From Hymenopus coronatus (lineage: Eukaryota; Arthropoda; Insecta; Mantodea; Hymenopodidae), in contig CM060899.1 of assembly GCA_030762935.1 (NCBI GenBank), positions 64,964,501 to 65,028,500 on the forward strand: a stretch of 64,000 nt of DNA, read 5' to 3'. The position numbers and the translations under genes are program-made. Positions 35,447-46,268 of this stretch are shown here, piece by piece; position 1 is the stretch's first letter; every line of letters begins with the position of its first letter. Below the pieces are notes generated by a model. That model worked only from the letters and a program-made list of their open reading frames with translations. It was not told the origin of the DNA and did no database searches.

Positions 35447-35692
35447 GGTTCCAGCGTGGCCGAGTGATTGAACCATTCGCCTCTCACCTAGACGGCCCGG
35501 GTTCGATCCCAAGCGACCGAATGTGAGATTTGTGGTGGACAAAGCGGCGCTGGGGCGGGTTTTCTCCGGTTTCCCCCGCCATCCTATTCCACCGGTGCTC
35601 CATCTTCATGTTCACCGCCTGCGGTGCTATAAGTAGTTAAAGCGGGCGTTAAACACTACCAAAATACACAAACACACACACACACACACAAA
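35447..35692 (+). mobile_element. SINE3, tRNA-headed, CA tail
   Basis: Head with A box GTGGCCGAGTGATTGAACC and B box GGGTTCGATCCC (35499-35510). The body contains TGTGAGATTTGTGGTGGAC and TTTTCTCCGGTTTCCCCC. It ends GCGGGCGTTAAACACTACC followed by ACACACA repeats. A partial copy is at 54694-54885. Confidence 0.85.
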
Positions 35693-35944
35693 CTGTCTTA
35701 AGACTTTTACTGGCGATCCATACTTGAAAGTGTTGAAAACATTAAGTTGCTCAGATGTAAAAGTTGCCAGATACCCGAAATGTTTACTTCTTCTTGGGAT
35801 CATTAAGGGTTTAGCTTTACAGATCCCCGGCTATGCTTTGCGGCTTAGGGCCCTAAATGTTTCTAACAGACCAGTAAGTAACTACAATGCTGATCTAATG
35901 ACAAAATACCAAAAGTGCTCACGTATAGAAGTAATGCCAAGTGG
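35693..35944. other. unassigned spacer
   Basis: Nothing recognised. Confidence 0.45.
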
Positions 35945-36030
35945 TGGAAATCTCGGTATCGAATTTTTGGGTGGAATGCAATAGCCTCTCAATACACTGT
36001 ACATAGTACGTGTAGAGAAAGTAAAAATAG
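35945..36030 (+). repeat. family H, 3' terminal fragment
   Basis: GAAATCTCGGTATCGAATT through the palindrome to GTGTAGAGAAAGTAAAA. Confidence 0.82.
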
Positions 36031-36363
36031 CGCCAGCGTGGACCCAAATCACTGTTGTGTTTGATCACCTGTTGCAAGCATCTCGTGCCATTTAAACCTA
36101 ACTGCGCTTGTTCACAGCTTTCTAAGAGCGATAAGGACAGAGGATACCGAGAAAGTTGAAGAGCGAGGGAAGACCACGCCTTCTTCAGTGTCGTGGTGTT
36201 GCCAACAGCGATGACCAACGATTTCCGGTTACACAGATACAAGAAACAGAAGAACAACAAATTGGGAAGGCAGGCGGACCGAATCCCAATGTAAAAATAT
36301 ACCTCCAAAATACAAAATTGGGCTGAGCTCCAAGTAACCACGCACACAGACACTCGCGCGCGC

Positions 36364-36428
<65 letters not shown>

Positions 36429-36714
36429 GCGATGGCTGGTTGCGTTTGTTTTTTGTTTGTTTCGCTTCGGTGGCGACAATGGCGCCCGCCAGTCGGGGAC
36501 TCCTCTCTGCCATGGAGATGATGAAGTAATGCGCTTCTCTGGTGCAATGACCCAGAATCCCAAAAGTATTAAATCCGGATATATAGCCTATCATTGTTGT
36601 TTCATCCCGCGCCACAGATTCTGCACTATATCATTGTTGTGAAGCCCCCTCCCCTTCTTTTCGTGAAAAGTCACTCTCTCCGCGTCATAGTTGAAATGTC
36701 TAAATCTTTAAGAT
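36031..36714. other. unassigned, with long (CT)n
   Basis: The longest H-free stretch of the 28-40 kb region. Long minus-strand frames across the CT run encode Arg-Glu repeats and are not taken as genes. Confidence 0.4.
36368..36425. repeat. (CT)n microsatellite
   Basis: About 29 CT units, outside any recognisable H copy. Confidence 0.93.
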
Positions 36715-37455
36715 TTTATTTTTTCTACACGTACCATGTAGGTACGCAGTGTATCAGAAAGTATTGTATTGCACCTAAAAATTCGATACCGAGATGGCCA
36801 TGTGTTTGTCTGTGTGTGGGCTGCATAGCTCAAAAACAAAACGAAACTTGGTATTTAAGTTTGGTATCTTCCAAGGATGCGACACGAAGATTTTCAAGAA
36901 AATCCCCCCACCCCCAACTACACTTTACATGGAACTTTTTTCGAAAATTTTGTTTTTCTCAAAAATGGCTCCAACGATTTTGATTAAAATGTCGTATATT
37001 AAAGATATTTCACCTGACAAATAATATGTTTATCTTGAGTTTTCTGGGAATAGCCTCTGAAGACTATTATGGATGAATTTTACGGAATTTGGCATAAATG
37101 CTAAACCGTTAGAGTTAGACAAACACTTGCCACACAAAAATGTAGAGCACATTAAAACACACAATTTATGCTATTACATTTTTTCATGGAGTTGATCGTT
37201 TTTTAGATATTCCTTGTTATTGGTTTCAGCTTTCAAAAAAACTTGAGTCACTTAGCAACCAGCTTTTGGCTATCGCTTTAACCTATGGTACTTCCTTATT
37301 TCGCTTCTACTTACAAGGAAGCAAGTAATGAGAATATTTCTGTTAATCTTTTCTCGATTAGCATGAAGTAAATAGAATCTTTGGCTTTTTAACAATAATT
37401 TGTTGCATAGATGTTGAGAAAGTCATGTGAATGGAACACATCAGACTTTTTTTTT
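36715..37455 (-). repeat. family H copy, internally shortened
   Basis: The palindrome has a duplication (TACCATGTAGGTACGCAGTG). A deletion removes the stretch between ATTCGATACCGAGAT and the GT site. Confidence 0.85.
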
Positions 37456-37834
37456 TTTTACGTACTGTGCAAATAAATTTGTCAAAACCTTACATAACAT
37501 TGACGGCTTTCCCGCTTCATATGCGGACTTGCAGCCTCTAAGGCTTAATTACACTATCAGATTTCTGTTGCACAGAATGTGGTAAAACCTTTTGTCACAA
37601 TTTTAACCTTTAGCTGCCTGCAGTAGTATAGTGGATATGGTGTTTTTCCTTTAATTCAAGTTTAAAACTGGAGTTCTAATAAAATTTATGGGAGTAAACA
37701 TATAAAATTGTTATATAAGATAACAGAGAAACTACAAATAAAAATAAACGTAGTTCCTTCATTAATCCTTTTCTTCCCAATTAAAAGTTTAAATTTTTGT
37801 AAATTTCATAATCCTGCCAAAAGCACTACAAAAA
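37456..37834. other. AT-rich region, unassigned
   Basis: Contains a weak tRNA-like AGTAGTATAGTGGATATGG at about 37622 without a convincing B box. Confidence 0.35.
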
Positions 37835-38722
37835 AAATCTGATGTTCCATTCACATGACTTTCTCCATATCTCTGTAAAAAATTATTGTTAAAAAGCTTA
37901 TGCTTCTATTTACTTCATGCCAATCGAAAACAGATTAGCAGAAATTGTCTTATTACTTGCTTTCATGTAAGTAGAAGGGAAATAAAAGAGTTCCATGGGC
38001 TAAAGTGGTAGTCAAAAGCTGGTTGCTATGTGACTGAAGTTCCTTTGTTTGTATGGACAGGAGTTGACAAATTCCTGTATGAGAAAAGTATGTTTTTCAA
38101 AGCTGAAACTAAAATCAAGGAATATCAAAAACAAAACAAAAAACAAAACAAAAAAAAACCCAACGATCAATTCCACGAAAAAAATGTATACACACAAATT
38201 GTGTTTTACCCAGATCTACAGCTTTTATGTAGCAAGTTTTTGTCTATCTCTTACGGATAACCAGTTATGCAAAATTCCTTAAAATTCATCCAGAGTAAAG
38301 TAGTCTTCAGAAGCTATTCCCAGAAAATTCAAGATATACATTTTATTTGTCAGGTAAATATCTTTAATATACGATATTTTAATCAAAATCGTTAGTGCCA
38401 TTTTTGAGAAAATCAAACATTTCGAAAAAATTTGCATGTAAAAGTTAGTTGGGTGTAGGTGGATTTTCTTGAAAATCTTCGTGTCGCATCCTTGGAAGAT
38501 ACCAAACTTAAATACCAAGTTTGGTATTCAACGGTCTATTCGTTTTTTTATCTATGCTGCCCACAGACAGACACACGGACATTTTTCTAAAAATGCTTTT
38601 TTTCTTTGGATTCAGGGAGTCTCAAAAGATGTATTTCCGTTGAAATCTCGGTATCGAATTTTTGGGTGGAATACAATACGTCTCTATACACCATGTACAT
38701 AGTACGTATAGAGAAAGTAAAA
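37835..38722 (+). repeat. family H, full-length copy, subfamily A
   Basis: Both ends present. The AACAAAACAAAAAACAAAAC expansion near 38130 is private to this copy. Confidence 0.9.
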
Positions 38723-39087
38723 AGTGGTTCAAATGACCATAGCGTTAGGTGATGTATCCAAAGCCAAATATTGCAAGATCAAATCCCAGTGACTATGGTA
38801 AAGGACGGGGGGAGCCCAAGTAAAATAATCGGTGTGATGCTTGGAAGCTAATCGGGTTACATTTGACTGTAGTCATGTGGGTTTTACTCTTTGTTTATTT
38901 AAAAAATCACTGCACTTTATGGCAAAAATTGTATAAATTTTTACAGTATAAATTAGTCTTGATTACTTGACGTTTATGGTTGAAGGTTAGTATAACATGA
39001 AATTAAACCTAGAGTACAACCCTATTTGTATAGTTACGCTTAAAACAAGTGGAACTTATAGATACCAACAGGCAACAAAGAGTTAAA
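38723..39087. other. spacer with tRNA-like segment
   Basis: At 38736-38800 a 65-base segment opens with ACCATAG and closes with its exact complement CTATGGT, and contains the B-box-like GATCAAATCCC. The D and anticodon arms are not convincing, so it is read as a decayed tRNA or SINE head. Confidence 0.35.
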
Positions 39088-39770
39088 AATCTAATGTGTA
39101 CCATTCACATGACTTTCTCCATATCCCTGCAACAAATAATTCTTAAAAAGCTTATACTTCTATTTACTTTATGCTAATCAGAAAACATTAGCAGAAATAG
39201 TCTTATTACTCGCATCCTTGTAAGTAGAAGCGAAATAAGGGAGAACCGTAGGTTAAAGTGATAGTCAAAAGCTGGTTGCTATGTCAATGAAGTTCCTTTG
39301 TTTATATGGATAGGAGTTGACAAGTTCCAGTATGAGAAAAGTATGCGTTTTTCATAGCAGAAACCAAAAATAAGGAATGTCACAAAAACGACGAACTCCA
39401 CGAAAAAAATGTATATAACATAAATTGTGTTGTTTTAATGTGCTCTACATTTTTTGTGTCGTAAGTTTTTGTCTATCTCTTACGGTTTAGCAGTTATTCA
39501 AAATTTAGTAAAATTCATCCAGAATAAACTACTCTTCAAAGGCTATTCCCAGAAAATTCAAGATATACATTTCATTTGTCAGGTAAATATGTTTAATATC
39601 CGAAATTTTAATCAAAATCGTTAGAGCCATTTTTGAGAAAATCAAAATTTTCGAAAAAAGTTCAATGTAAAGGGTAGTTGGGGTTGGGGGGATTTTTCTC
39701 AAAATCTTCGTGTCGCATCCCTGGAAGATACTAAACTTAAATACCAAGTTTGGTATTTTACCGACTTTAC

Positions 39771-39813
<43 letters not shown>

Positions 39814-39952
39814 CCTTTTTGTGAAAATGCTTTTTTTGGATATTGGGGACCCTAAAACATATATTTCCGGTGAGATCTCGGTATTGAATTTTTGGTGGAG
39901 TGCAATACTTTCTCTATACACTATGTACATAGTGCGTATGGAGAAAGTAAAA
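39088..39952 (+). repeat. family H, full-length copy, subfamily A
   Basis: TCTAATGTGTACCATTCAC to GCGTATGGAGAAAGTAAAA. CA run at 39773-39811. Confidence 0.9.
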
Positions 39953-40570
39953 AGGATATCCTACAGTTAAATCATGATCTGTAATAATGATTGCTATTTT
40001 ATTCGTTTAGAATGTTAATCGTGTCATTATATTCATTATTTATGAATAGATTTACCATTAGTTTCTGTTATATTCATGTGCAATATTTTGATATAACCTA
40101 ACTTAAAACATAACCTCAATAAGACAATTTCTTAAAGAATGTTACTACATTTATGAGTATGAATAACAAAGACAGAGACAAATTTAATTATTAATTGTTG
40201 ACTTAATAGCTTTAATTTTGTTCTTCTAACCATTGGCTTCCCAATGCGTTTAATGTTTTCCTCACATTATTTTCGTATATCCTTCACGTATTTCACAAAC
40301 GGATTTTGCTATGCTTTTATACAGTTCCAGTCTTTTGCTTCTGCTTTTATAATAGTAATGTTTTGAATTGTACAGCAGTTAGTGTGATTCAAAAATAAGC
40401 AGTTTGGCTGTAGCCACTGGACACGTGAAATGCCTGCCATTTTATTTTCTAATCACAGATGTGATGGTAGATAGAACACAGAAGTATGTTACAGCTAGAT
40501 GTAGTCAAAGATGCTATACTACACTGTAACAGGTTTTATCATCTCTGATAGGTCCAAGACTTAAGCTGGC
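39953..40570. other. AT-rich region, unassigned
   Basis: About 600 bp, no repeats or frames of note. Confidence 0.5.
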
Positions 40571-40597
40571 CCGCGCCTTGGCCGAGTGGTTAGACTA
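40571..40597 (+). mobile_element. tRNA-like A-box segment (SINE head remnant)
   Basis: GCGCCTTGGCCGAGTGGTTA is a good pol III A-box region. The part that should hold the B box is replaced by the minisatellite. Confidence 0.6.
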
Positions 40598-41994
40598 GTA
40601 GTGCCTCATTTCCTGTTGGAACACTAGAGTGATCAAACTAGTATCTCATTTCCTGCTCAAACACCTAGAGTGATCAAACTAGTATCTCATTTCCTGTTCA
40701 AACACCTAGAGTGATCAAACTAGTATCTCATTTCCTGTTCAAACACCTAGAGTGATCAAACTAGTATCTCATTTCCTGTTCAAACGCCTAGGGTGATCAG
40801 ACTAGTATATAATTTCCTGTTCGAACACCTAGAGTGATCAAACTAGTATCTCATTTCCTGTTCGAACACCTAGAGTGATCAAACTAGTATCTCATTTCCT
40901 GTTCAAACACCTAGAGTGATCAAACTAGTATCTCATTTCCTGTTCGAACACCTAGAGTGATCAAACTAGTATCTCATTTCCTGTTCGAACACCTAGAGTG
41001 ATCAAACTAGTATCTCATTTCCTGTTCAAACGCCTAGGGTGATCAGACTAGTATATAATTTCCTGTTCGAACACCTAGAGTGATCAAACTAGTATCTCGT
41101 TTCCTGTTCGAACACCTAGAGTGATCAAACTAGTATCTCATTTCCTGTTCAAACACCTAGAGTGATCAAACTAGTATCTCATTTCCTGTTCGAACACCTA
41201 GAGTGATCAAACTAGTATCTCATTTCCTGTTCGAACACCTAGAGTGATCAAACTAGTATCTCATTTCCTGTTCAAACGCCTAGGGTGATCAGACTAGTAT
41301 ATAATTTCCTGTTCGAACACCTAGAGTGATCAAACTAGTATCTCATTTCCTGTTCGAACACCTAGAGTGATCAAACTAGTATCTCATTTCCTGTTCAAAC
41401 GCCTAGGGTGATCAGACTAGTATATAATTTCCTGTTCGAACACCTAGAGTGATCAAACTAGTATCTCATTTCCTGTTCGAACACCTAGAGTGATCAAACT
41501 AGTATCTCATTTCCTGTTCAAACACCTAGAGTGATCAAACTAGTATCTCATTTCCTGTTCGAACACCTAGAGTGATCAAACTAGTATCTCATTTCCTGTT
41601 CAAACACCTAGAGTTATCAAACTAGTATCTCATTTCCTGTTCAAACACCTAGAGTGATCAAACTAGTATCTCATTTCCTGTTCAAACACCTAGAGTGATC
41701 AAACTAGTATCTCATTTCCTGTTCAAACACCTAGAGTGATCAAACTAGTATCTCATTTCCTGTTCAAACACCTAGAGTTATCAAACTAGTATCTCATTTC
41801 CTGTTCAAACACCTAGAGTGATCAAACTAGTATCTCATTTCCTGTTCAAACACCTAGAGTTATCAAACTAGTATCTCATTTCCTGTTCAAACACCTAGAG
41901 TGATCAAACTAGTATCTCATTTCCTGTTCAAACACCTAGAGTGATCAAACTAGTACCTCATACCCAGCCCGAACATCCAGGGTGATTAAACTAG
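40598..41994 (+). repeat. 41-bp minisatellite with B-box-like units
   Basis: About 34 head-to-tail units of 41 bp (spacing checked at 40641, 40682 and 40723). Each contains CCTGTTCGAACACC or CCTGTTCAAACACC, close to the pol III B box GGTTCGANTCC. A variant unit (AACGCCTAGGGTGATCAG, then TATATAATTT) starts at 40781, 41027, 41273 and 41396, spacings of 246, 246 and 123 bp, i.e. 6, 6 and 3 units. A second variant (GAGTTATCAAA) marks units near 41611, 41775 and 41857. The last unit (from 41954) is diverged and probably ancestral-like. Confidence 0.95.
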
Positions 41995-42857
41995 TTATAT
42001 GCGCACAGCTTTTCTTGGACGCTCGACTGCCTGGTCTTCATTCGATAGGTTTCGCGTAATTTCGGAAACAGAGCAGAGCGACAACAGTTGTAGATGAAGT
42101 ACGCTATACACTGTGATATCTAATGGATTCATGCTACGTTTCATTTTGTCTGTAGATCCCAGAGTTCATGCACAGGTACATGCTCGCGCACTGTTTTTTA
42201 TTTAATAATTCAGATAGTTCGCGGTAAATTAAAGTTTCTTTGGTTGAGAATACTGCGGAAAGACTTCTCTCCCTTACAGCCCTCGCTTCACCATAAAATT
42301 AGCGCGCAAGGAATGGTGCGCGCATTGTATAATTGTCATTCAACTTTTGCCTACGCCTGCTTGAAGAGGCAACACGCACGATATTCTTCCTGCTATGAGA
42401 GGAGTCAATATTATATCTTCTCCAAAGAAATGGTTCAATTCAAGGAAGACGAAGGCTACGCACTACCTGTCTGACGAGAGAATGCAGTTATTAGGGGAGG
42501 TCGCTGGTGTAGCATGCTACGGTTTAGTGCGGTCAGAGAAGGCTGGAAAATAGTGCAGTAGTCTGACCACCAAAACATCAGCACAGCGTACATAAACTAA
42601 ACGATCCACAACAGGTTAAACTTGCTGTTTTCTTTATCACTAATGAATTTTAATTTTCTGTTTTGTGAGCCTATGACTACATGCGGCGGTGTTTGCATTT
42701 TGACTTGATTCGAACCCGTCCAGTGTAAGAGATTTAACTGCTGCATTCCAGTATTTCAGAGTTGTACAGGGCATGCACCGGGAGTGAAGACGTAATACCA
42801 CTTATATGTTTGTTTATGCAAGCTTCCACTCTATGGAAATGCTGAACGAAATGTTTC
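41995..42857. other. unassigned region
   Basis: About 860 bp of mixed composition. A 76-codon + frame at 42244-42474 has no recognisable domain and no splice context I would trust. Confidence 0.4.
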
Positions 42858-43163
42858 AAACGTTTTGCTGAAGCAAGTTTTGTGAACAGCCACCATTTTG
42901 CAATCTACACACTGCCATATACCCGTCTGCAACATCTGTCAAATTAATTGTTTTACCAAGTTTTTGAAGTAAAAAACAAAGGAAAATGTAAGAGAGGTCT
43001 CTATTTGAAGGAATATTTAATACAATCACAGAAGTTATTGATAAATTGGTATTATTAAAGTAAGCAAGTTTACAACTTAATTCTTTTCTAATTTCTTGGT
43101 CTAAAACTGAGTATATGTATGAAGCAGTCATATATGGGATACATGTACGTAAGCGCGCGCACG

Positions 43164-43164
<1 letters not shown>

Positions 43165-43210
<46 letters not shown>
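43165..43210. repeat. (CA)n microsatellite
   Basis: About 22 CA units inside repeat X, absent from the partner copy. Confidence 0.92.
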
Positions 43211-43214
<4 letters not shown>

Positions 43215-43447
43215 TTGGGAAAGCTTGGAATAATTCTTAAACGCACAAAAAAAAAAAAGGATGACAAGTATCAGAGATTCTCCAAAAGATTAAGTCTTTC
43301 ACTGTGGACTGCATTAATTGCATTCCGAATCCGAAGTACTCACCCCCTATTCTCACGGTTCTGGTACCATAAAAAACATATTTTTATAGTAATTATTTCT
43401 CGTTAAATGGGCAAATTAGCAAGAGGTTTCCTACAAACCGGAGTAGG

Positions 43448-43780
43448 GTAGGTAGAATCGGACTGAAAAATTCACTGCCATAGCCGGCATTTGAACCACG
43501 GATCTCCCGGTCTCTAGCCGTTTGCTCTACCACTGAGCTACCATGGCAACATGCCGGCACAGCATTGAATTTCTCAATTGACTTGCATGTTTCCCGGTAA
43601 ACCACCAAGGTGATATCAAATTATTTTGAGATGACAACCCCAATGGCGACTTACAATTTTGTAAGTACTTTAACTCCCAGTATTCATAATTTTAGCCAAT
43701 TATTATGGAAAATTGTGATGATTTTAATTGTTTTCTCACAGAAACCTTGTGTAGGATAGGAGTTGGATAGGTAGATCATT
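43448..43780 (-). mobile_element. 333-bp retroposon-like insertion with tRNA-like module
   Basis: Flanked by exact 10-bp duplications CCGGAGTAGG (43438-43447 and 43781-43790). The inverted partner copy of repeat X has the uninterrupted site near 51365-51380. On the minus strand, 43548-43476 is a 73-base tRNA-like stretch: acceptor ends GCCATGG and CTATGGC, D-arm GCTC/GAGC, A box GGTAGCTCAGTGGTAGAGC, B-box-like GTGGTTCAAATGCC. It is decayed in the T arm. The tRNA-like part lies about 230 bases from the 5' edge, unusual for a simple SINE. Confidence 0.75.
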
Positions 43781-43790
43781 CCGGAGTAGG

Positions 43791-43877
43791 TTGCCAATTT
43801 TGTCCACGAATTTCCCTTTTCTTGTTTTTGCTTCTGCTATTCGAGAAACTACAACCAAACACTACACACGTATTGAC
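43791..43877 (-). pseudogene. THAP-like zinc-finger start, second unit, in repeat X
   Basis: Minus-strand frame VNTCVVFGCSFSNSRSKNKK. CVVFGC fits the first Cys pair (C-x4-C) of THAP DNA-binding domains. The later Cys and His are not found, and the frame ends inside the 333-bp insertion. Confidence 0.5.
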
Positions 43878-43959
43878 TGGTTCAAAACTTACACTCTAAA
43901 TTTACTACTTTATTGAACATTTAACGCCACAAAATCACTTAAATAAGTACAGTAACCTA

Positions 43960-44025
43960 TGTATTGAAACATTTCGTTTTGCTATTCGAGAAACCATAAC
44001 CAAACACCACACACGTATTCACCAT
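43960..44025 (-). pseudogene. THAP-like zinc-finger start, first unit, in repeat X
   Basis: Starts ATG at 44025: MVNTCVVFGYGFSNSK. The second Cys is changed to Tyr. It duplicates the downstream unit about 150 bp away. Confidence 0.5.
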
Positions 44026-44106
44026 TATACTGGTTTAAAACCTACATTCTAATGTTCTGCATACTTGACATTTAGCACCAAAAAATGTTATTTTTAGCTG
44101 CACATT

Positions 44107-44490
44107 TAACCCACTAAAGGCTTACTCATCTCAAAGTTGTAGTGACGCAAGATGGCGGCTTGACAAAAACGTGCTTCACCAACCACAATCCTATCTATTC
44201 TCTCTATTATATGTGGTGTTGGTATACCACCTTTGGCTGTCTTCTCTGCTAGCTCTTCACCTCTTCGAACGAACGGGTTTTGAAGCGTAGCGGAACCAGC
44301 TGACCAATGCAAGTGAGAATTTCCTCAAGGTCCTTCCATCTTCTACCAGCCAATGGGACAAATCTGGTTGTGACGTCATATAGAGTAGCCTTTCTCCACC
44401 TTGCATCTTCAAGTCTACGTGGCGAGTATTCATTTAAACAAAAAGTCACAACGCAAGGTGTTGCTCCAGGGTTGTCAATTTTAAATGTAA
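44107..44490 (-). pseudogene. unidentified coding remnant upstream of repeat X
   Basis: Two minus-strand frames, offset by one frameshift near 44265-44275, give a composition unlike the repeats: VVTFCLNEYSPRRLEDAR and FVPLAGRRWKDLEEILTC, then GGIPTPHIIERIDRIVVGEA and RHYNFEMSKPLVG before a stop. The last ~30 residues are also encoded in the partner copy at 50812 onward, so at least that part belongs to a repeated unit. I do not recognise the protein. It could be the end of a transposon-encoded protein or a captured host exon. Confidence 0.4.
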
Positions 44491-44547
44491 AATTCTGATG
44501 TGTTACACTCACATGACTTTCTCTACATCTCTGCAACAATTATATTT
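44491..44547 (+). repeat. family H, 5' terminal fragment
   Basis: TTCTGATGTGTTACACTCAC to CTCTGCAACAATTATA, followed at once by an opposite-strand copy. Confidence 0.8.
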
Positions 44548-45352
44548 TACTTTCTCTACACGTACTATATACATAGTGTATAGAGAAGGTATTGTAATGC
44601 ACCCATAAATTCGATACCTAGTTTTCACCGGAAATACATGTTTTGGGACCCCCTGAATCCAAAAAACGCATTTTTAGAAAATGTCCTTATGTGTGTGTGT
44701 GTCTGTGGGCAGCATAGCTCAAAAACGAAAAGTCCGTTAAAAACCAAACTTGGTATTTAGGTTGGTATCTCCCAAGGATGCGAAGATTTTCAACTACCCC
44801 TTACATTGAACTTTTTTCGAAAATTTTGATTTTCTGAAAAATGTCTCTAATGTTTTTGATTAAAATATCGTATATTAAAGATAACTACCTGACAAACAGA
44901 ATGTATATCTTGAATTTTCTGGGAATAGCCTCTGAAGACTACTTTATTCTGGATGAATTTTGCATAACTGCTAAACCGTAAGAGATGGACAAAACTTACC
45001 ACACAAAAATGTAGAGCACGTTAAAGCGCACAATTTATGTAATATATATTTTTTTCATGGAGTTGATCGTTTTTTAGATATTCCTTGTTATTGATTTCAG
45101 CTTTGAAAAACTTGCACTATTCTCATACAGGAATTGTCCATACAAACAAAGGAACCTCAATCACATGGCAACCAGCTTTTGACTATCACTTGAACCTATG
45201 TTACTCCTTTATTTCGCTTCTACTTACAAGGAAGCAGCTAATAAGACTATTTCTGCTAATTTTTTTTCCGATTAGCATGAAGTAAATAGAGGCATAAGCT
45301 TTTAATTATATTTTCTTGAAGAAATCTAGAGAAAGTCATGTGAATGGAACCC
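44548..45352 (-). repeat. family H copy, subfamily A
   Basis: ACTTTCTCTACACGTACTAT to GTCATGTGAATGGAACCC. Deleted around GCGAAGATTTTCAACTACC. Confidence 0.9.
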
Positions 45353-45535
45353 TTTTTTTTAATTATTCTTTCTTCATATAGCCCCCTTTAACATCTAAGA
45401 TCATATCGAGGACTTTGCACTTGAAGCAACTCATTGTCCTTAGGTTCTTTTACGTTTGGCTTAAATCATTTTATTTTTCTCAAACACACGCACATTCACT
45501 CTCACATACATACTTCCACACTCTGTGGGGGATAG
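45353..45535. other. unassigned spacer
   Basis: Contains the probable tail of the next SINE fragment (ACACACGCACATTCACTCTC on the + strand). Confidence 0.4.
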
Positions 45536-45606
45536 GGAATAATTCTGACTAAAGGAAAATTCCCCGCCCCAGCTGGGAATCGAACCCGGGACCTCCGGAT
45601 GAGAGC
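45536..45606 (-). mobile_element. SINE fragment with B box
   Basis: Minus strand reads GGTCCCGGGTTCGATTCCC then GCTGGGGCGGGGAATTTTCC, the same B-box region and follow-on as module 1 of SINE2. The A-box part is missing, cut by the next H copy. Confidence 0.7.
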
Positions 45607-46268
45607 AATAAATATTGTTAAATAGCTTATTCATGTATCCACTTTATGCTAATCGAGAAAAAGCGGAAATGACCATTATTTAATTCCTTAAAAGTAGAAA
45701 GGAAGTAAGCGACTAGGCTAAACCGACAGTCAAATGTTTTGAAAGAGGTTGCTGTGGGATTGAACTCTAGCATTTGTCTGGACAGGAGTTGACAAATTCC
45801 CGTATGATAAAACTGGAACCAATAACAAGAAATATCTCAAAAACGGCCAACTCCACTAAAAAATTAATATAACATAAATTGTGTGTTTTAACGAGATCTA
45901 CATTTTTTTGTAGTAAGTTTTTGTCTATCTATTACGGTTTACCAGTTATGCAAAATTCCGTAAAATACATCCAGAATAAAGTAGTATCCAGAGGTTATTT
46001 CTTAGAAAATTCAAGATATACATTATATTTGTCGTGTAAATATATTTAATATACGGCATTTTAATCAAACTCGTTAAGTCATTTTTGAGAAAATCTAAAT
46101 TTTCGAAATTTTGTTCCATGTAAAAGGTAGTTTGGGTGGGGGAATTTTGCTCAAAATCTTCGTGTCGCATCCTTGGAAGATACTGACTATATACCAAGTT
46201 TAGTATTTTACCAACTTTTCGTTTTCGAGTTGTCGTGTTACCAGACACACATGGATCTTTTTCTAAAA
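45607..46268 (+). repeat. family H copy, both ends shortened
   Basis: Starts AATAAATATTGTTAAATAGC and stops before the palindrome at TTTTTCTAAAAATC, where the next copy starts. Confidence 0.85.

Larger units (their letters stand above)
42858..44215 (-). repeat. repeat X, minus-strand copy
   Basis: Inverted partner of 50812-51765. Shared blocks include GGTTGGTGAAGCACGTTTTT, two tandem THAP-like starts, AAATTGGCAACCTACT and GATAAATTGGTATTATT. This copy additionally holds a CA microsatellite (43165-43210) and a 333-bp insertion (43448-43780). A third relic of its far end is at 54950-55070. Confidence 0.8.

Noticed and set aside
35919..36615. Long minus-strand frames with Arg-Glu repeats
   Set aside because: Produced by the (CT)n run, which is open in several frames; no domain on either side.
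38736..38800. Functional tRNA gene
   Set aside because: Perfect acceptor stem and a B-box-like site, but no convincing D or anticodon arm.
40598..41994. CRISPR-like regular array
   Set aside because: Units are contiguous 41-bp repeats with no unique spacers, in an animal genome, next to a tRNA-like SINE head.
43476..43548. Functional tRNA gene
   Set aside because: Acceptor and D arms pair well but the T arm does not, and it lies within a 333-bp insertion with target duplications.
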